A stretch of DNA of 64,000 bases from Methylobacterium sp. Leaf117 (GTDB lineage: Bacteria > Pseudomonadota > Alphaproteobacteria > Rhizobiales > Beijerinckiaceae), in NCBI RefSeq assembly GCF_001422985.1, contig NZ_LMNL01000023.1, forward strand, positions 134,516-198,515. Direction: 5' to 3'. Below, piece by piece: positions 44,775 through 54,190 of the stretch (its first letter is position 1; every line of letters starts with the position of its first letter). The notes under the pieces are model-generated. The model did not search any database, was not told where the DNA came from, and saw only the letters and a list, made by a program, of their open reading frames with translations. The position numbers and the translations under genes are program-made.

Positions 44775-45836
44775 ATGTCGACGGTGTCTCTGGAGTTCGG
44801 ATCCACTCTCGCGGATTGCCTCGCGACAATGGTAACGGCCGATGCGCAACTCGCCGATGCGGCGGCCGTGGTCGCCGCCTGTGCCGAAGCCGCCGTCGAT
44901 GTCAGCGAGGTGATCGGCCGGGGCATGCTCGGCGGAGCCGATCTCGCCGCCACCGGCGAGCACAACAGCGACGGCGACGTCCAGAAAGCGCTCGATGTCC
45001 TGGCCCACGAGCGATTCACCGAGGCTCTGCGCGGTGCGCCGGTCGCTGTGGTGGCTTCGGAAGAGGCCGAGGGCATGATGCAACTCACCGCCGGCGCACC
45101 GCTCGCGGTGGCGATCGATCCGCTCGACGGCTCATCCAACATCGGCGTGAATATGGCGGTGGGGTCGATCTTCGGCATCCGTCCCGCTGTGGCCGGAGAC
45201 GCGGATTCGATCTCCTCCTTCACCACCCCCGGCACTGCGCAGATCGCAGCAGGGTTCGTGACCTATGGGCCGGCGACATCCCTGGTCGTCACGCTCGGCC
45301 ACGGCACGCAGATCTACACGCTCGACCGCGCCGAACGCACCTTCCGCCTGACGCACCCGCGCCTGGACGTCGTTACTTCGGCGAAGGAATACGCGATCAA
45401 CGCCTCGAATGCCCGGCACTGGGACGGACCTGTGAAGGCCTATGTCGAGGATTGCCTGCGCGGTTCGGACGGTCCCCTGGACAAGGACTTCAACATGCGC
45501 TGGCTTGGCTCGCTGGTCGCCGATGCTCAGCGCGTGCTCCTGCGCGGTGGCGTCTTCCTGTATCCGGGCGACAACCGGAAGGGCTACGCCCAGGGGCGCC
45601 TGCGTCTCCTCTACGAGGCCGCCCCCATTGCGATGCTGATGGAGCAGGCCGGTGCCGCTGCGATCGATGGCGAGCGCCGCATCCTCGATATCAGCGCCAC
45701 CGGCATTCACGAGCGCGTGCCGCTGATCTTTGGTTCGCTCGACGAGGTCGCGTGCGTCGCGAAGTACTACGACGGTCGCAACGCCGCTGCCGGCCGCTCG
45801 CCCCTGTTCGGGCAGCGCGGCCTGATGCGCAGCTAG
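44775..45836 (+). CDS. cbbF: Class I fructose-1,6-bisphosphatase
   Basis: 353 residues; hydrolyses fructose 1,6-bisphosphate (often also sedoheptulose bisphosphate) in the Calvin cycle and gluconeogenesis. Metal-binding motif AIDPLDGSSNIG, upstream acidic ligands in NSDGD and ASEEAEG, the sugar-phosphate region PGDNRKGYAQGRLRLLYEAAP and the closing GIHERVPLIFGS identify class I. ATG 44775 starts the helix-rich N-terminus (SLEFGSTLADCLATM). First gene of the fbp-prk-rpe-gph run, divergent from the CbbR-type regulator, its likely activator. Confidence 0.95.
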   Translation: MSTVSLEFGSTLADCLATMVTADAQLADAAAVVAACAEAAVDVSEVIGRGMLGGADLAATGEHNSDGDVQKALDVLAHERFTEALRGAPVAVVASEEAEGMMQLTAGAPLAVAIDPLDGSSNIGVNMAVGSIFGIRPAVAGDADSISSFTTPGTAQIAAGFVTYGPATSLVVTLGHGTQIYTLDRAERTFRLTHPRLDVVTSAKEYAINASNARHWDGPVKAYVEDCLRGSDGPLDKDFNMRWLGSLVADAQRVLLRGGVFLYPGDNRKGYAQGRLRLLYEAAPIAMLMEQAGAAAIDGERRILDISATGIHERVPLIFGSLDEVACVAKYYDGRNAAAGRSPLFGQRGLMRS

Positions 45837-45865
45837 CGCACCGGCGCGGGTCAGCACGAACAACG

Positions 45866-46726
45866 ATGTCGGCGCGTCACCCCATCATCTCGGTCACCGG
45901 CTCCTCGGGGGCGGGGACCACCTCGGTCCGCAACACTTTCGAGCAGATTTTTCGCCGCGAAGATGTGAGCGCGGTCTATATCGAGGGCGACGCATTCCAC
46001 GCCTATGATCGTGACACGATGCGACGGATGATGGCCGAGGAGCCCAACCTCAGCCACTTCGCGCCGCGAGCCAACCTGCTGCCCGAACTTGAGGAGGTGT
46101 TCCGCACCTACAGCGAGTCGGGTCGTGGGCGAACGCGCCACTATGCGCATGACGGAGCGGACGCGGCGCAGTACGGCACCGAGATCGGGACCTTCACGGC
46201 CTGGGAGGAGTTCCCCACGGGCTCCGACCTGCTGTTTTACGAGGGGCTGCACGGCTGCGTTGTCGACGACAATGTCGACATGGCCCGCTACGCGGACCTC
46301 AAGATCGGCGTCGTGCCGGTGATCAATCTCGAATGGATTCAGAAATTGCACCGGGACCGCTCGTTCCGGGGGTATTCCACCGAGGCCGTCACCGACGTCA
46401 TCCTGCGTCGCATGCCGGACTACGTGCAGACCATCTGCCCGCAATTCACCTGGACCGATATCAACTTCCAGCGCGTCCCCATGGTGGATACCTCGAATCC
46501 GTTCATCGCGCGGTGGATTCCCACCGCCGACGAATCGATGGTGGTGATCCGCTTCAAGGACCCCAAGGGGATCGACTTCTCCTACCTGATCTCGATGATC
46601 CAGGGCTCGTTCATGAGCCGCGCCAATTCGATCGTCATCCCGGGCGGCAAGCTTGATCTTGCCATGCAGCTCATTCTGACGCCGATCATCATGCAACTCG
46701 TCGAGCGCAAGCGCCGGATGGCATAA
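45866..46726 (+). CDS. cbbP: Phosphoribulokinase (proteobacterial type)
   Basis: 286 residues; phosphorylates ribulose 5-phosphate to ribulose 1,5-bisphosphate. P-loop GSSGAGTTSV near residue 12, then IEGDAFHAYDRDTM with the catalytic Asp, the substrate region FAPRANLLPELEEVF and GRGRTRHYAHD, Walker B LLFYEGLHG, and WIQKLHRDRSFRGYSTEAV. Length and sequence fit the octameric bacterial form regulated by NADH and AMP. ATG 45866 lies 29 bases after fbp. No RuBisCO gene is nearby, so the product may serve as a regulatory signal instead of, or as well as, a CO2 acceptor. Confidence 0.96.
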   Translation: MSARHPIISVTGSSGAGTTSVRNTFEQIFRREDVSAVYIEGDAFHAYDRDTMRRMMAEEPNLSHFAPRANLLPELEEVFRTYSESGRGRTRHYAHDGADAAQYGTEIGTFTAWEEFPTGSDLLFYEGLHGCVVDDNVDMARYADLKIGVVPVINLEWIQKLHRDRSFRGYSTEAVTDVILRRMPDYVQTICPQFTWTDINFQRVPMVDTSNPFIARWIPTADESMVVIRFKDPKGIDFSYLISMIQGSFMSRANSIVIPGGKLDLAMQLILTPIIMQLVERKRRMA

Positions 46727-46759
46727 GGCTCCGGTGATGCGCAGCAGAGGACCCCATTC

Positions 46760-47446
46760 ATGAACGGCCCGATCATCTCGCCCTCGATTCTCTCGGCGGA
46801 TTTCGCCAAGCTCGGCGAGGAGGTGCGCGCGGTGTCCGAGGCGGGTGCCGACTGGATCCACCTCGACGTGATGGACGGACATTTCGTGCCCAATATCACC
46901 TTCGGTCCGGCTGTGATCAAGGCGCTACGACCGCACTCGGCCAAGCACTTCGACGTGCACCTGATGATCGCCCCCGCCGACCCCTACCTCGCGGCTTTCG
47001 CGGAAGCCGGCGCCGACACGATCTCGATCCATGTCGAGGCCGGCCCACACAGTCACCGCTCGCTCCAGGCGATCCGCGATCTCGGAAAGCGGGCCGGAAT
47101 CGCCCTCAATCCGGGTACGCCGGCCTCTGCTATCGAGCCGATTCTCGATCTCGTCGACCTCGTCCTGGTGATGACGGTGAATCCCGGATTTGGTGGCCAG
47201 AGCTTTATTCCCTCGACGCTGGAGACCATCCGCCGAATTCGCACGATGACCGCCGGGCGGGATATCGACATCGAAGTCGATGGCGGCATCAGTCCCGAAA
47301 CGGTGGCGCTTGCAGCGCGTGCCGGCGCCAACGCCTTCGTGGCGGGCAACGCCGTGTTCAAGGGCGGTGCGGCGGGCTACGCGGAGCGCATTGCCGCGAT
47401 CCGTGCCGGTGCCGCGTCTGCGGGAGTCGGCCCCCTCGCATGCTGA
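46760..47446 (+). CDS. rpe: Ribulose-phosphate 3-epimerase
   Basis: 228-residue TIM-barrel epimerase interconverting ribulose 5-phosphate and xylulose 5-phosphate, supplying the kinase encoded upstream. The barrel landmarks are complete: [30 protein letters not shown] (metal ligand and catalytic Asp), [18 protein letters not shown] and [13 protein letters not shown] 46760 follows AGAGGACC. The stop overlaps the start of the phosphatase gene (shared bases 47440-47446). Calvin-type placement suggests cbbE, but it also serves the pentose phosphate pathway. Confidence 0.96.
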   Translation: MNGPIISPSILSADFAKLGEEVRAVSEAGADWIHLDVMDGHFVPNITFGPAVIKALRPHSAKHFDVHLMIAPADPYLAAFAEAGADTISIHVEAGPHSHRSLQAIRDLGKRAGIALNPGTPASAIEPILDLVDLVLVMTVNPGFGGQSFIPSTLETIRRIRTMTAGRDIDIEVDGGISPETVALAARAGANAFVAGNAVFKGGAAGYAERIAAIRAGAASAGVGPLAC

Positions 47447-48192
47447 GGGCACTCATCTTCGACGTCGACGGGACGCTGGCGGAAACAGAGGATCTGCATC
47501 GGCAGGCCTTCAACGGCGCCTTCGCGGATATGGGCCTGCCGTGGTCGTGGTCACCGGCCCGCTATGCCGATCTTCTCACGGTAATGGGAGGCAAGGAGCG
47601 CCTGCGCCACTACGTCGAGACCGAGCATGCCGATAAGGTCGATGCCTTGCGCTCGCGCATGGGGGAGATCCATGACCGCAAGACCCGTCGCTACGGAGAC
47701 CTCGTGAAGGGTGGCAACCTCGCGCTGCGCCCAGGCGTCGGCCGACTGATCGCCGAGGCGCGGGCCGCGGGCATCAAACTCGCGGTGGCGAGTACGACGA
47801 GCCGCCCCAACGTCGACACGCTGCTGCGGATCAACTTCCCCGCGGGCGATGTGCCCTTCGACGTGATCGCCTGCGGCGACGAGGCAGCCCGCAAGAAACC
47901 GGCCCCCGACGTCTTCGACCTAGCCCTCCGGCGACTGAACGTCACTCCTTCGGAAGCCGTGGCCTTCGAGGATTCCGCTGCCGGCATCCGCTCGGCCCTC
48001 GATGCAGGCCTGCCGGTGATCGCCACCCGCAGCCGCTACACCGAGAGCCACCGCCTCGACGGCGCGTTCTCCGCGGTCTCGGATCTCGGCGAGCCCGGCG
48101 CGCCGCACCGACACCTCTTCGGACACGTGTGGCCGGGGGGCATCGTCAGTTTGAGCGCCCTGCGCGCTTGGCACGCCCACGTCGCTTCCTGA
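47440..48192 (+). CDS. cbbZ: HAD-family phosphatase, CbbY/phosphoglycolate phosphatase-like
   Basis: 250 residues of the haloacid dehalogenase superfamily. Catalytic motifs: nucleophile Asp8 and Asp10 in FDVDGTLAE, Thr/Ser in VASTTSRPN, Lys in [11 protein letters not shown] and acidic [11 protein letters not shown] helical cap domain (about 15-90) includes KERLRHYVE. In cbb clusters this type is CbbY or CbbZ, removing xylulose bisphosphate or phosphoglycolate; the cap sequence looks closer to CbbY, so the symbol is tentative. It overlaps rpe by seven bases and ends the run. Confidence 0.88.
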   Translation: MLRALIFDVDGTLAETEDLHRQAFNGAFADMGLPWSWSPARYADLLTVMGGKERLRHYVETEHADKVDALRSRMGEIHDRKTRRYGDLVKGGNLALRPGVGRLIAEARAAGIKLAVASTTSRPNVDTLLRINFPAGDVPFDVIACGDEAARKKPAPDVFDLALRRLNVTPSEAVAFEDSAAGIRSALDAGLPVIATRSRYTESHRLDGAFSAVSDLGEPGAPHRHLFGHVWPGGIVSLSALRAWHAHVAS

Positions 48193-48204
48193 GTGTGCGC
48201 AACG

Positions 48205-48420
48205 TCAGACTTTCGGGCGCCCTCCACGTGAGCGCCCGCGCGTCCCGATCTGTCCGATGGGTTCGCCCTCCGCACGCTTCGGGAACAGGATTGCACCTGC
48301 AACCACCCCGAGGATTCCCGCGATCCCCAGCTTAAGCCAGCGCTGCGTCATCTCAGGCTGGGTTCGCGCGTCCGCAAGGAGCGTCTCGGAGCGTTCTCGA
48401 TGGATGGCATCGTGCGTCAT
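48205..48420 (-). CDS. Small single-span membrane protein
   Basis: 71 residues. A charged N-terminus (MTHDAIHRERSETLLADART), one membrane helix (LKLGIAGILGVVAGAILFP) and a basic, Gly/Arg-rich tail (TRGRSRGGRPKV). The tail should lie in the cytoplasm and could contact nucleic acid or anionic lipid. Convergent with the phosphatase gene. No family recognised. Confidence 0.6.
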   Translation of the reverse strand: MTHDAIHRERSETLLADARTQPEMTQRWLKLGIAGILGVVAGAILFPKRAEGEPIGQIGTRGRSRGGRPKV

Positions 48421-48616
48421 TCCAACAGGATAGCGTTCGCGAAGCGGAATGCCACCGCGCCGATGCCAGGGTTGCCCACGGTGCGCCGCAGCGTTGTCAT
48501 CGGTGCGGCGGGCGGCCTATAAGCCGGCCAAATCCGTTCGTCCGGCATCGCGGGCGTGCCGCCCCGGCAGATGGCCCTCGCGATCCGCCCTCGTTCTTCC
48601 AGTCTAGGGTCACGTC

Positions 48617-49363
48617 ATGGCCGGCCATTCCCAGTTCAAGAACATCATGCACCGCAAGGGCCGCGTCGACGCGGTCCGCTCGAAGCTGTTCGGCAAGCTC
48701 GCCCGCGAAATCACCGTGGCCGCCAAGCTCGGGCTGCCCGATCCGGCGATGAATGCCCGCCTTCGTGCCGCCATCATCGCGGCGCGCGCCGAGAACGTGC
48801 CCAAGGACAACATCGAGCGCGCGATCAAGAAGGCGCAGGGTGCCGATGCCGAGAGCTATGACGAGATCCGCTACGAGGGCTACGGTCCAGGTGGTGCCGC
48901 GCTCATCGTCGAGGCGCAGACCGACAATCGCAACCGCACCGCTTCGGACGTGCGCTCGGCCTTCACCAAGTCCGGTGGCAGCCTCGCCGAGACGGGCGCC
49001 GTCTCCTTCATGTTCGATCATGTTGGCGTCGTCGAATTCGACGCCAAGGTTGCGGATGCCGATACCGTGCTGGAAGCCGCCATCGAGGCCGGCGCGGACG
49101 ATGTGCGCTCGGACGAGAACGGTCATGAGATCATCTGCGCTCAGGACGCCTATGGCGAAGTCTCGAAGGCGCTGGAGGCGCGCTTCGGCGAGCCGCGCCG
49201 GACTGCCCTGGTGTGGAAGGCCCAGAACACCATCGAGGTCGATGACGAGACCGGCGAGAAGCTGATCCGCCTCGTCGAGGTGATCGAGGACCAGGACGAC
49301 GTCCAAAACGTCTTTGTCAATTTCGCGCTCTCGGACGCGCTGATGGAGAAGCTTCAGGGCTGA
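48617..49363 (+). CDS. yebC: YebC/PmpR-family protein
   Basis: 248 residues; the complete YebC fold, starting [21 protein letters not shown] with the usual basic N-terminal domain, then [20 protein letters not shown] and [27 protein letters not shown]. Members act as transcription regulators in some bacteria and as ribosome-associated factors easing translation of difficult peptides in others. Its usual place directly before ruvC is kept here. Confidence 0.96.
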   Translation: MAGHSQFKNIMHRKGRVDAVRSKLFGKLAREITVAAKLGLPDPAMNARLRAAIIAARAENVPKDNIERAIKKAQGADAESYDEIRYEGYGPGGAALIVEAQTDNRNRTASDVRSAFTKSGGSLAETGAVSFMFDHVGVVEFDAKVADADTVLEAAIEAGADDVRSDENGHEIICAQDAYGEVSKALEARFGEPRRTALVWKAQNTIEVDDETGEKLIRLVEVIEDQDDVQNVFVNFALSDALMEKLQG

Positions 49364-49572
49364 ATGCTCTGGAACCGGTTGCTTGAGCCGGCCTTCAGAA
49401 TGTCGCGGTCACGTTTGATCTCGTCATCGAGAATGCCGGCCTCACGCGCGCGTTTAAAGGCCGAAGCAAGAACTCTGGCGGCGATCACGCCAATCTCTCG
49501 CAAGAGAGTTTCGACGCTGATCTGACGTGGGGCTGATGCGTTCGCATATCCGAACGCCGTGGCCGTTGGCAT
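49354..49572 (-). CDS. Small hypothetical protein between yebC and ruvC
   Basis: 72 residues on the strand opposite to yebC and ruvC. The sequence [46 protein letters not shown]... contains two predicted helices and an acidic-basic end ([11 protein letters not shown]), with no low-complexity character. ATG 49572 has GGAG a few bases upstream. Its last ten bases overlap the end of yebC. No family recognised; plausible but unproven. Confidence 0.5.
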   Translation of the reverse strand: MPTATAFGYANASAPRQISVETLLREIGVIAARVLASAFKRAREAGILDDEIKRDRDILKAGSSNRFQSIQP

Positions 49573-49656
49573 AACGCTCCGTTCACGGTATGTCCCTAAC
49601 GCTCGGATCGGCGCGAAGTCCGCGCCTGGAGCCGACCCGTCCATGATTGTGTTCGC

Positions 49657-50223
49657 ATGACGCTTCCCGTCCGCATCCTTGGTATTGACCCGGGCCTGCG
49701 GCGCACCGGTTGGGGCGTCGTGACGGCCACGGGTACGAAGCTCGCCTATGTCGATTGCGGTGTCGTCACCTCTGACGGAGATTTGCCGCTCGCCTTGCGC
49801 CTGCGTGAACTCTACGAGGGCATCACTCGCATCGTGGAGTCGTTTCGGCCCGATGAGGTCTCCGTCGAGGAGACCTTCGTCAACAAGGACGCGCAGGCGA
49901 CGCTCAAGCTCGGCCATGCCCGGGCTATGGCCCTTCTGGTGCCAGCTCTGGCCGGAACGCCGGTGTTCGAATACTCGGCCAATCTCATCAAGAAGACGGT
50001 CTCCGGCTCGGGGCATGCCGAGAAGGCGCAAATCCAGGCCATGGTGAAGTTCCTGCTGCCGCTGGCGCAGTTCAAGGTCGCCGACGCAGCGGATGCACTT
50101 GCCATCGCCATCACCCACAACAGCCATCGGGGAGGGCATGCGCTGAAGCGCCAGCACGCTCCCGTCGCCGGGGCGAGCAGCCTCGCGGCGGCCCGGATCG
50201 CGGCCGCCCTGGCGCGCAACTGA
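49657..50223 (+). CDS. ruvC: Holliday junction endonuclease RuvC
   Basis: 188-residue resolvase cutting four-way junctions in complex with RuvAB. RNase H-like catalytic acids: Asp in ILGIDPGLRRTGWG, Glu in SVEETFVNKDAQ, and C-terminal Asps in VADAADALAIAITH. The DNA-contact helix follows VNKDAQATLKLGHARA. ATG 49657 gives the standard start. The product has an unusually long C-terminal tail (GGHALKRQHAPVAG...AALARN). It is separated from ruvA by two unrelated genes. Confidence 0.97.
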   Translation: MTLPVRILGIDPGLRRTGWGVVTATGTKLAYVDCGVVTSDGDLPLALRLRELYEGITRIVESFRPDEVSVEETFVNKDAQATLKLGHARAMALLVPALAGTPVFEYSANLIKKTVSGSGHAEKAQIQAMVKFLLPLAQFKVADAADALAIAITHNSHRGGHALKRQHAPVAGASSLAAARIAAALARN

Positions 50224-50226
50224 GGC

Positions 50227-50264
50227 GGTGCATGGCCCCGACTTGGACGTCGAGGCCATGCACC
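50227..50264. terminator. Hairpin after ruvC
   Basis: GGTGCATGGCC (50227-50237) and GGCCATGCACC (50254-50264) form an 11-bp perfect stem with a 16-base loop, starting three bases after the ruvC stop. No T-run follows, so it may be a partial terminator or a 3' stabiliser. Confidence 0.55.
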
Positions 50265-50327
50265 AGTCCCGGCTAGGCGGTTCGCACCTTCTGAGCATCC
50301 CAGCGGATTGGGTGGAGATCGAGCGAA

Positions 50328-51098
50328 ATGGCTGATCCTGGAATGACGCGTCCGACGCTGCCGATGGCGGACACGTTTCGGAATGCGTTGATCGTCGCGC
50401 CTCCGTCCATGCGCAGTCTCGGCCCCGCCACAACCTTCGCGTTCCTCGTCGTTCTTGCCAAGGAAGCGGCGCACACGCTGATGGCTGATGCGGCCGCACC
50501 CGTCCGCTTCCACGAAGACATCTTCCTGGTCGATGGGATCTGTACGATTCTACTCGCCCCCTACTGGATGGCGATGTTCCGGACGATCATCGGAGTCGAT
50601 GGCTCCGTGCAGGCGATCGTCACTGGGCGAGCCGGCCCCTTCCAGGACTTCCTGGCTCTCGAACTGTTCTGGCTTCTGGTCAGTGGTGTATTGGATCGGG
50701 TGCTATCGACCGACACTTTCGGATCAGCCCGGGTGATCCCCGGCCTCTCGGCGTGGATCGCCATCCTGATCCTGCAGATCTGGACCAGCATGCTTGCGCC
50801 TGCGCTGGCAGCTGGCGCTCCCGATGCGAACCTGCGCGCGGTGATCGCGATGACCCGTGGGTCGGCGGGACGGATTGGCCTGATCCTCGTCGCAGCCATT
50901 CTGCCCCTGGGCTTCATCGACCGCATGCTTCACGGGTCCGAGCGGGCTGGCGCAGATCTCTCCCCGTTCGTTTTGGCGATTCGGATTCTTGCTTCCGCCT
51001 TGATCGAAATGGCGATGCTGGTGCTGGTAACGGCTCTGCTCGCCGAGATCTATCGCTGGCTGCGGGCGCCGGGGCGTGGGGTCACTCTACAGCCTTGA
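50328..51098 (+). CDS. Polytopic membrane protein of unknown function
   Basis: 256 residues with five to six predicted helices (about 35-55, 62-85, 105-125, 138-165, 178-195 and 210-240) and a polar N-terminus. It contains no recognised motif. The layout (short loops, helix-rich, a conserved-looking YWMAMFRTIIG segment) resembles bacterial membrane proteins of unknown function that are often paired with stress genes. It is convergent with yceI, its end overlapping that gene by 17 bases. Inserted between ruvC and ruvA. Confidence 0.75.
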   Translation: MADPGMTRPTLPMADTFRNALIVAPPSMRSLGPATTFAFLVVLAKEAAHTLMADAAAPVRFHEDIFLVDGICTILLAPYWMAMFRTIIGVDGSVQAIVTGRAGPFQDFLALELFWLLVSGVLDRVLSTDTFGSARVIPGLSAWIAILILQIWTSMLAPALAAGAPDANLRAVIAMTRGSAGRIGLILVAAILPLGFIDRMLHGSERAGADLSPFVLAIRILASALIEMAMLVLVTALLAEIYRWLRAPGRGVTLQP

Positions 51099-51735
51099 AT
51101 TCACCCTCGAGACGCAGGGAAACTTCGTCGCCGATCATCGGCAGGTAAGCGCTGATGCCGAAATCGGAGCGCTTGATGACAGCCCGTCCGTCGAAGCCGA
51201 CGGTATAGGCCTTACTCACCGGATTGGTCCCGGCCTGATTGAAGGTCGCGTCGAACCCGAACGGCTTGGTCACGCCCTTCAGGGTCAGGTCGCCGTTGAT
51301 CCGCGCCGTGGTCGGGCTGGTCGGTTCGATGCTGGTGGCCGTAAAGGTCGCCCTCGGAAACTTCGCGGTATCGAAGAAGTCGGGGGACTTCAGGTTCTGA
51401 TTGAGGTGGTCGTTGAGGCCATTGATGCTGTCCGTACCGATGGTGACCGTGAGACTGGATTTTCCGGGTTCCTTCGGGTCGAGCACCGCCTGAGCGCTCA
51501 CATCCGTGATCGACCCGTAATAGGTCGAGAATCCAAGGTGGCTCACCGACCAGGTGATCTTGCCGTGTGCGGGATCGAGGACATAGGAGCCCTGACGCAC
51601 CTGAGTTGGATCGCTGGAGGGCGCTGCCGAAGGCACAGTGGCAGTCGCCGGTGTCTCGACGGCCGCGACCGCGCCGGCGGTGAGCAGGAATCCGAAGGCG
51701 AGAAACAGCGCGGTTTGGCGCATCGGGTCGGTCAT
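51082..51735 (-). CDS. YceI-family periplasmic lipid-binding protein
   Basis: 217 residues with a signal peptide (hydrophobic [18 protein letters not shown]) and the YceI beta-barrel domain, which binds isoprenoid-type lipids. Family signatures: [62 protein letters not shown] and a C-terminal [20 protein letters not shown]. The start is ATG 51735 or ATG 51723. A role in polyprenyl handling or alkaline/redox stress is usual for the family; nothing more specific is seen here. Confidence 0.93.
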   Translation of the reverse strand: MTDPMRQTALFLAFGFLLTAGAVAAVETPATATVPSAAPSSDPTQVRQGSYVLDPAHGKITWSVSHLGFSTYYGSITDVSAQAVLDPKEPGKSSLTVTIGTDSINGLNDHLNQNLKSPDFFDTAKFPRATFTATSIEPTSPTTARINGDLTLKGVTKPFGFDATFNQAGTNPVSKAYTVGFDGRAVIKRSDFGISAYLPMIGDEVSLRLEGEFKAVE

Positions 51736-51899
51736 CCGTGTGTCTGGGGTCAGGCGCCTTTGATTTCACGAACCTCGCCCGGCCTCAAGACATACGAGGC
51801 CGGGGAGGGAACAGTCGCTTGTCGTTGGCGCGACGCGGCACATGGCGCTCCGGTGTGCCGCCTTGTAGGCATTCCGGCGGCAGGAGAATGGTTGAGGCG

Positions 51900-52517
51900 A
51901 TGATTGGCAAGCTGAAGGGGGTGATTGATTCCTACGGCGAGGACTTTGTGATCCTCGACGTCCAAGGGGTGGGGTACGTGGTTCACTGCTCCGCCCGGAC
52001 GCTCCAGCGCCTGCCTGGAATCGGCGAGGCGGCAGATCTGGCGATCGAGACTCACGTCCGCGAGGACATGATCCGGCTTTACGGCTTCCGCTCGGATGCC
52101 GAGCGCGAGTGGTTCCGCCTACTCCAGACCGTACAGGGCGTGGGGAGCAAGGTCGCTCTCGGGTTGCTCTCGGTGCTCGAGCCGTCGGCCCTGGCCTCGG
52201 CTATCGCCATGGGGGACAAGGGGGCGGTCGCGCGTGCACCCGGTGTCGGGCCGCGTCTGGCCGCCCGCCTCGTGGCGGAACTCAAGGACAAGGCCCCCGC
52301 CTTCGCAGCGATCGATCCTGCGGTGATCGCGCTGTCGGGTGCGGTCGAGAATCGCACTGCGCCACAACCCGTCTCGGATGCCATCTCGGCCCTGGTCAAT
52401 CTCGGCTACGCTCCTGTTCAGGCGTCCTCTGCCATTGCCGAGGCGTTGAAGCAGGCCGGAGAGAGCGCAGAGGCGAAGACGCTGATCCGGCTGGGCCTGC
52501 GCGAACTCGCTCGCTGA
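51900..52517 (+). CDS. ruvA: Holliday junction helicase subunit RuvA
   Basis: 205-residue junction-binding subunit; tetramers hold the four-way junction and load RuvB rings. Three domains: OB fold (1-65, starting [20 protein letters not shown]), paired helix-hairpin-helix (about 70-140, [14 protein letters not shown] and [20 protein letters not shown]), and the flexible-linked C-terminal RuvB-binding helix bundle (about 155-205). ATG 51900 follows TTGAGGCG. Usually adjacent to ruvC and ruvB, but here both gaps hold other genes. Confidence 0.97.
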   Translation: MIGKLKGVIDSYGEDFVILDVQGVGYVVHCSARTLQRLPGIGEAADLAIETHVREDMIRLYGFRSDAEREWFRLLQTVQGVGSKVALGLLSVLEPSALASAIAMGDKGAVARAPGVGPRLAARLVAELKDKAPAFAAIDPAVIALSGAVENRTAPQPVSDAISALVNLGYAPVQASSAIAEALKQAGESAEAKTLIRLGLRELAR

Positions 52518-52615
52518 GGTGGACATCATCTCGCGCGAGACGATTGCGTCCTTGACTTCGCCATCATCCGTTGCCAGATCGGGTGCGAAGACCTAACCTT
52601 CTGATAATAAAGCAG

Positions 52616-52632
52616 TTTTCAATAATTCTAAT
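52616..52632 (-). promoter_or_regulatory. Candidate Irr (ICE) box upstream of bfd-bfr
   Basis: Read on the minus strand the sequence is ATTAGAATTATTGAAAA, matching TTTAGAA-N3-TTCTAAA at 11 of 14 fixed positions. It lies in a sharply AT-rich segment (52600-52635) 138 bases before bfd. Irr represses iron-storage genes under iron limitation in Hyphomicrobiales, which fits bfd-bfr. Confidence 0.45.
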
Positions 52633-52769
52633 CTGGCGGCGAATTCGATGCATGGGTTCGGTTTTCGCGCTCAAGCATCACTGTCGCTCATCCTTCGACG
52701 GAGCAATCGGGGTCATCCTACCCGATGGCCTCACCCAGCGGCACGAGCCACGCACGAGTTACGGTCCCA

Positions 52770-53027
52770 ATGATCGTCTGTTCCTGCAACGTCCTGTCCG
52801 ACCGCGCTGTGCGCGCTTGCCTGCATCGTGGCCCGGATTGTCCGCGTACGCCGGCCCAGGTTCAGGCCTGCCTCGGGTGCAGCCCGAAATGCGGGCGCTG
52901 CGCCCGGACCATCCGCGGCATTCTACAAAATGCTCTCGATGAGGCGGCGCATGCGTGTACGGCGACTTGCGCGAGCTCCTGTAGTTTGGTCAAGGTCCAA
53001 ACTGTTGAGGAGGGGATTGCCGCCTGA
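52770..53027 (+). CDS. bfd: Bacterioferritin-associated ferredoxin
   Basis: 85-residue [2Fe-2S] protein that docks on bacterioferritin and reduces its iron core for release. The four ligands are seen as C-x-C in MIVCSCNVLSD and C-x2-C in LGCSPKCGRC, the BFD fold. A Cys-containing tail (HACTATCASSC) is an extra not found in the shortest family members and could be a second metal site. ATG 52770 starts MIVCSCN. Preceded by an Irr-like site and followed by bfr after 62 bases. Confidence 0.92.
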   Translation: MIVCSCNVLSDRAVRACLHRGPDCPRTPAQVQACLGCSPKCGRCARTIRGILQNALDEAAHACTATCASSCSLVKVQTVEEGIAA

Positions 53028-53089
53028 GCGCCCATTCCGGGTGCTGAAGCTCCCCTCCAGCTTAACGTGCTTCGAGGGAGATGGGGCGG

Positions 53090-53587
53090 ATGAAGGGTGA
53101 TGCGAAGGTCGTCGAGTACCTCAATCGAGGACTGCGCAGCGAGCTAACGGCGGTTAGCCAGTATTGGCTCCATTTCCGCATGCTCAATGATTGGGGCTAC
53201 ATCGATCTCGCCAAGTTTTGGCGCAAGGAATCTATCGAAGAAATGAACCATGCGGATCGGTTCGTCGATCGCATTCTGTTCCTCGACGGCTTCCCGAACC
53301 TCCAGGAACTTGACCCCCTGCGGATCGGCCAGAACGTCCAGGAGATCATCGAGTGCGACCTCGCTGCCGAAAATGAGGCACGCGCCCTGTACCTTGAAGC
53401 CGCCAAATATTGTGATTCGATCAACGATCGCGTCTCGAAGCGCCTGTTCGAGGATTTGGCCGAGGACGAGGAAGGCCATATCGACTTCCTCGAGACGCAG
53501 CTGGAGCTGATCTCGCAGATCGGCCTGCCGCTCTACGCGCAGAAGCATATCGGCGGCCTGGAGCCGATCGCTCCGGAAGCCGAGTAA
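53090..53587 (+). CDS. bfr: Bacterioferritin
   Basis: 165-residue haem-containing ferritin, forming 24-mer iron-storage shells. With ATG 53090 as start, the ferroxidase ligands fall at canonical positions: Glu18 (LRSELTAV), Glu51 and His54 (EEMNHAD), with the haem-ligand Met52 between, and later [11 protein letters not shown] provides Glu127/His130. The in-frame ATG 53081 would shift this numbering and has its ribosome-binding sequence too close. All centres are intact, so it should oxidise and store iron. In operon with bfd. Confidence 0.96.
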   Translation: MKGDAKVVEYLNRGLRSELTAVSQYWLHFRMLNDWGYIDLAKFWRKESIEEMNHADRFVDRILFLDGFPNLQELDPLRIGQNVQEIIECDLAAENEARALYLEAAKYCDSINDRVSKRLFEDLAEDEEGHIDFLETQLELISQIGLPLYAQKHIGGLEPIAPEAE

Positions 53588-53863
53588 CGTCGGAACGCCT
53601 CGGGCGCCGGGCTTCAAGCGCGGCGCTCACCCGGTGAAGACGCCGTGGCAGATCCCACGCAGCCGAAGCGTAACCCGAGCCGCTGGGAGGTCCAGAATGG
53701 TTTCGGGGCCTTCAGGCACAGGAAAGCGGCTCCAACTCGCCTCTAACCGGACGTCGATCTCGACATACGGTTGGTCCCCTGTTGCCGGTGCTTAGTGCTT
53801 GAGGGACGGCAATCGCGGTTAACCCTGCAACGCGTCGATATGGTCCCGGGCCTCCATCCCGGG

Positions 53864-54097
53864 TCAGAGAGCCTCGAATAGGCCGCTGAGGCTATCCGCC
53901 GATGTCACTCTCGGCGCGACGCGCCATTCATACCCACCGATCGACTCCCAGCGTTCGTTGCCGGGCTTGTCGCCGAGAAGGTCCTCGAAGTTATCAAGGG
54001 CCGCCCCTTCGTACGCGTGCAACGCACTGCTGACGGCGCCGCGCTCCGCTCCGGGTGGCCGAGCCCTTTCCGAGCCGTTGCGGAGGTCCTGTTCCAC
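53864..54097 (-). CDS. Small hypothetical protein
   Basis: 77 residues, hydrophilic with one central acidic helix (HAYEGAALDNFEDLLGD) and an aromatic strand (RWESIGGYEWRVAPRV). It has no signal or membrane segment. It lies on the strand opposite to bfr and ruvB. No family recognised; codon use looks like that of real genes of the window, but the evidence is only the open frame and composition. Confidence 0.45.
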   Translation of the reverse strand: MEQDLRNGSERARPPGAERGAVSSALHAYEGAALDNFEDLLGDKPGNERWESIGGYEWRVAPRVTSADSLSGLFEAL

Positions 54098-54190
54098 GAC
54101 GCAATGTAGCGCGCGCGGCGCCTTTATGCGACATCGGCCACCAGAACAGATGATGGACGCGGGCGCCGCTGCCCACTACCGAGAGTCCGT

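Noticed and set aside
49573..50499. Upstream extension of the 72-residue minus-strand frame to 381 codons over ruvC
   Set aside because: The upstream part is antisense to ruvC; only the segment between yebC and ruvC has protein-like character and its own start.
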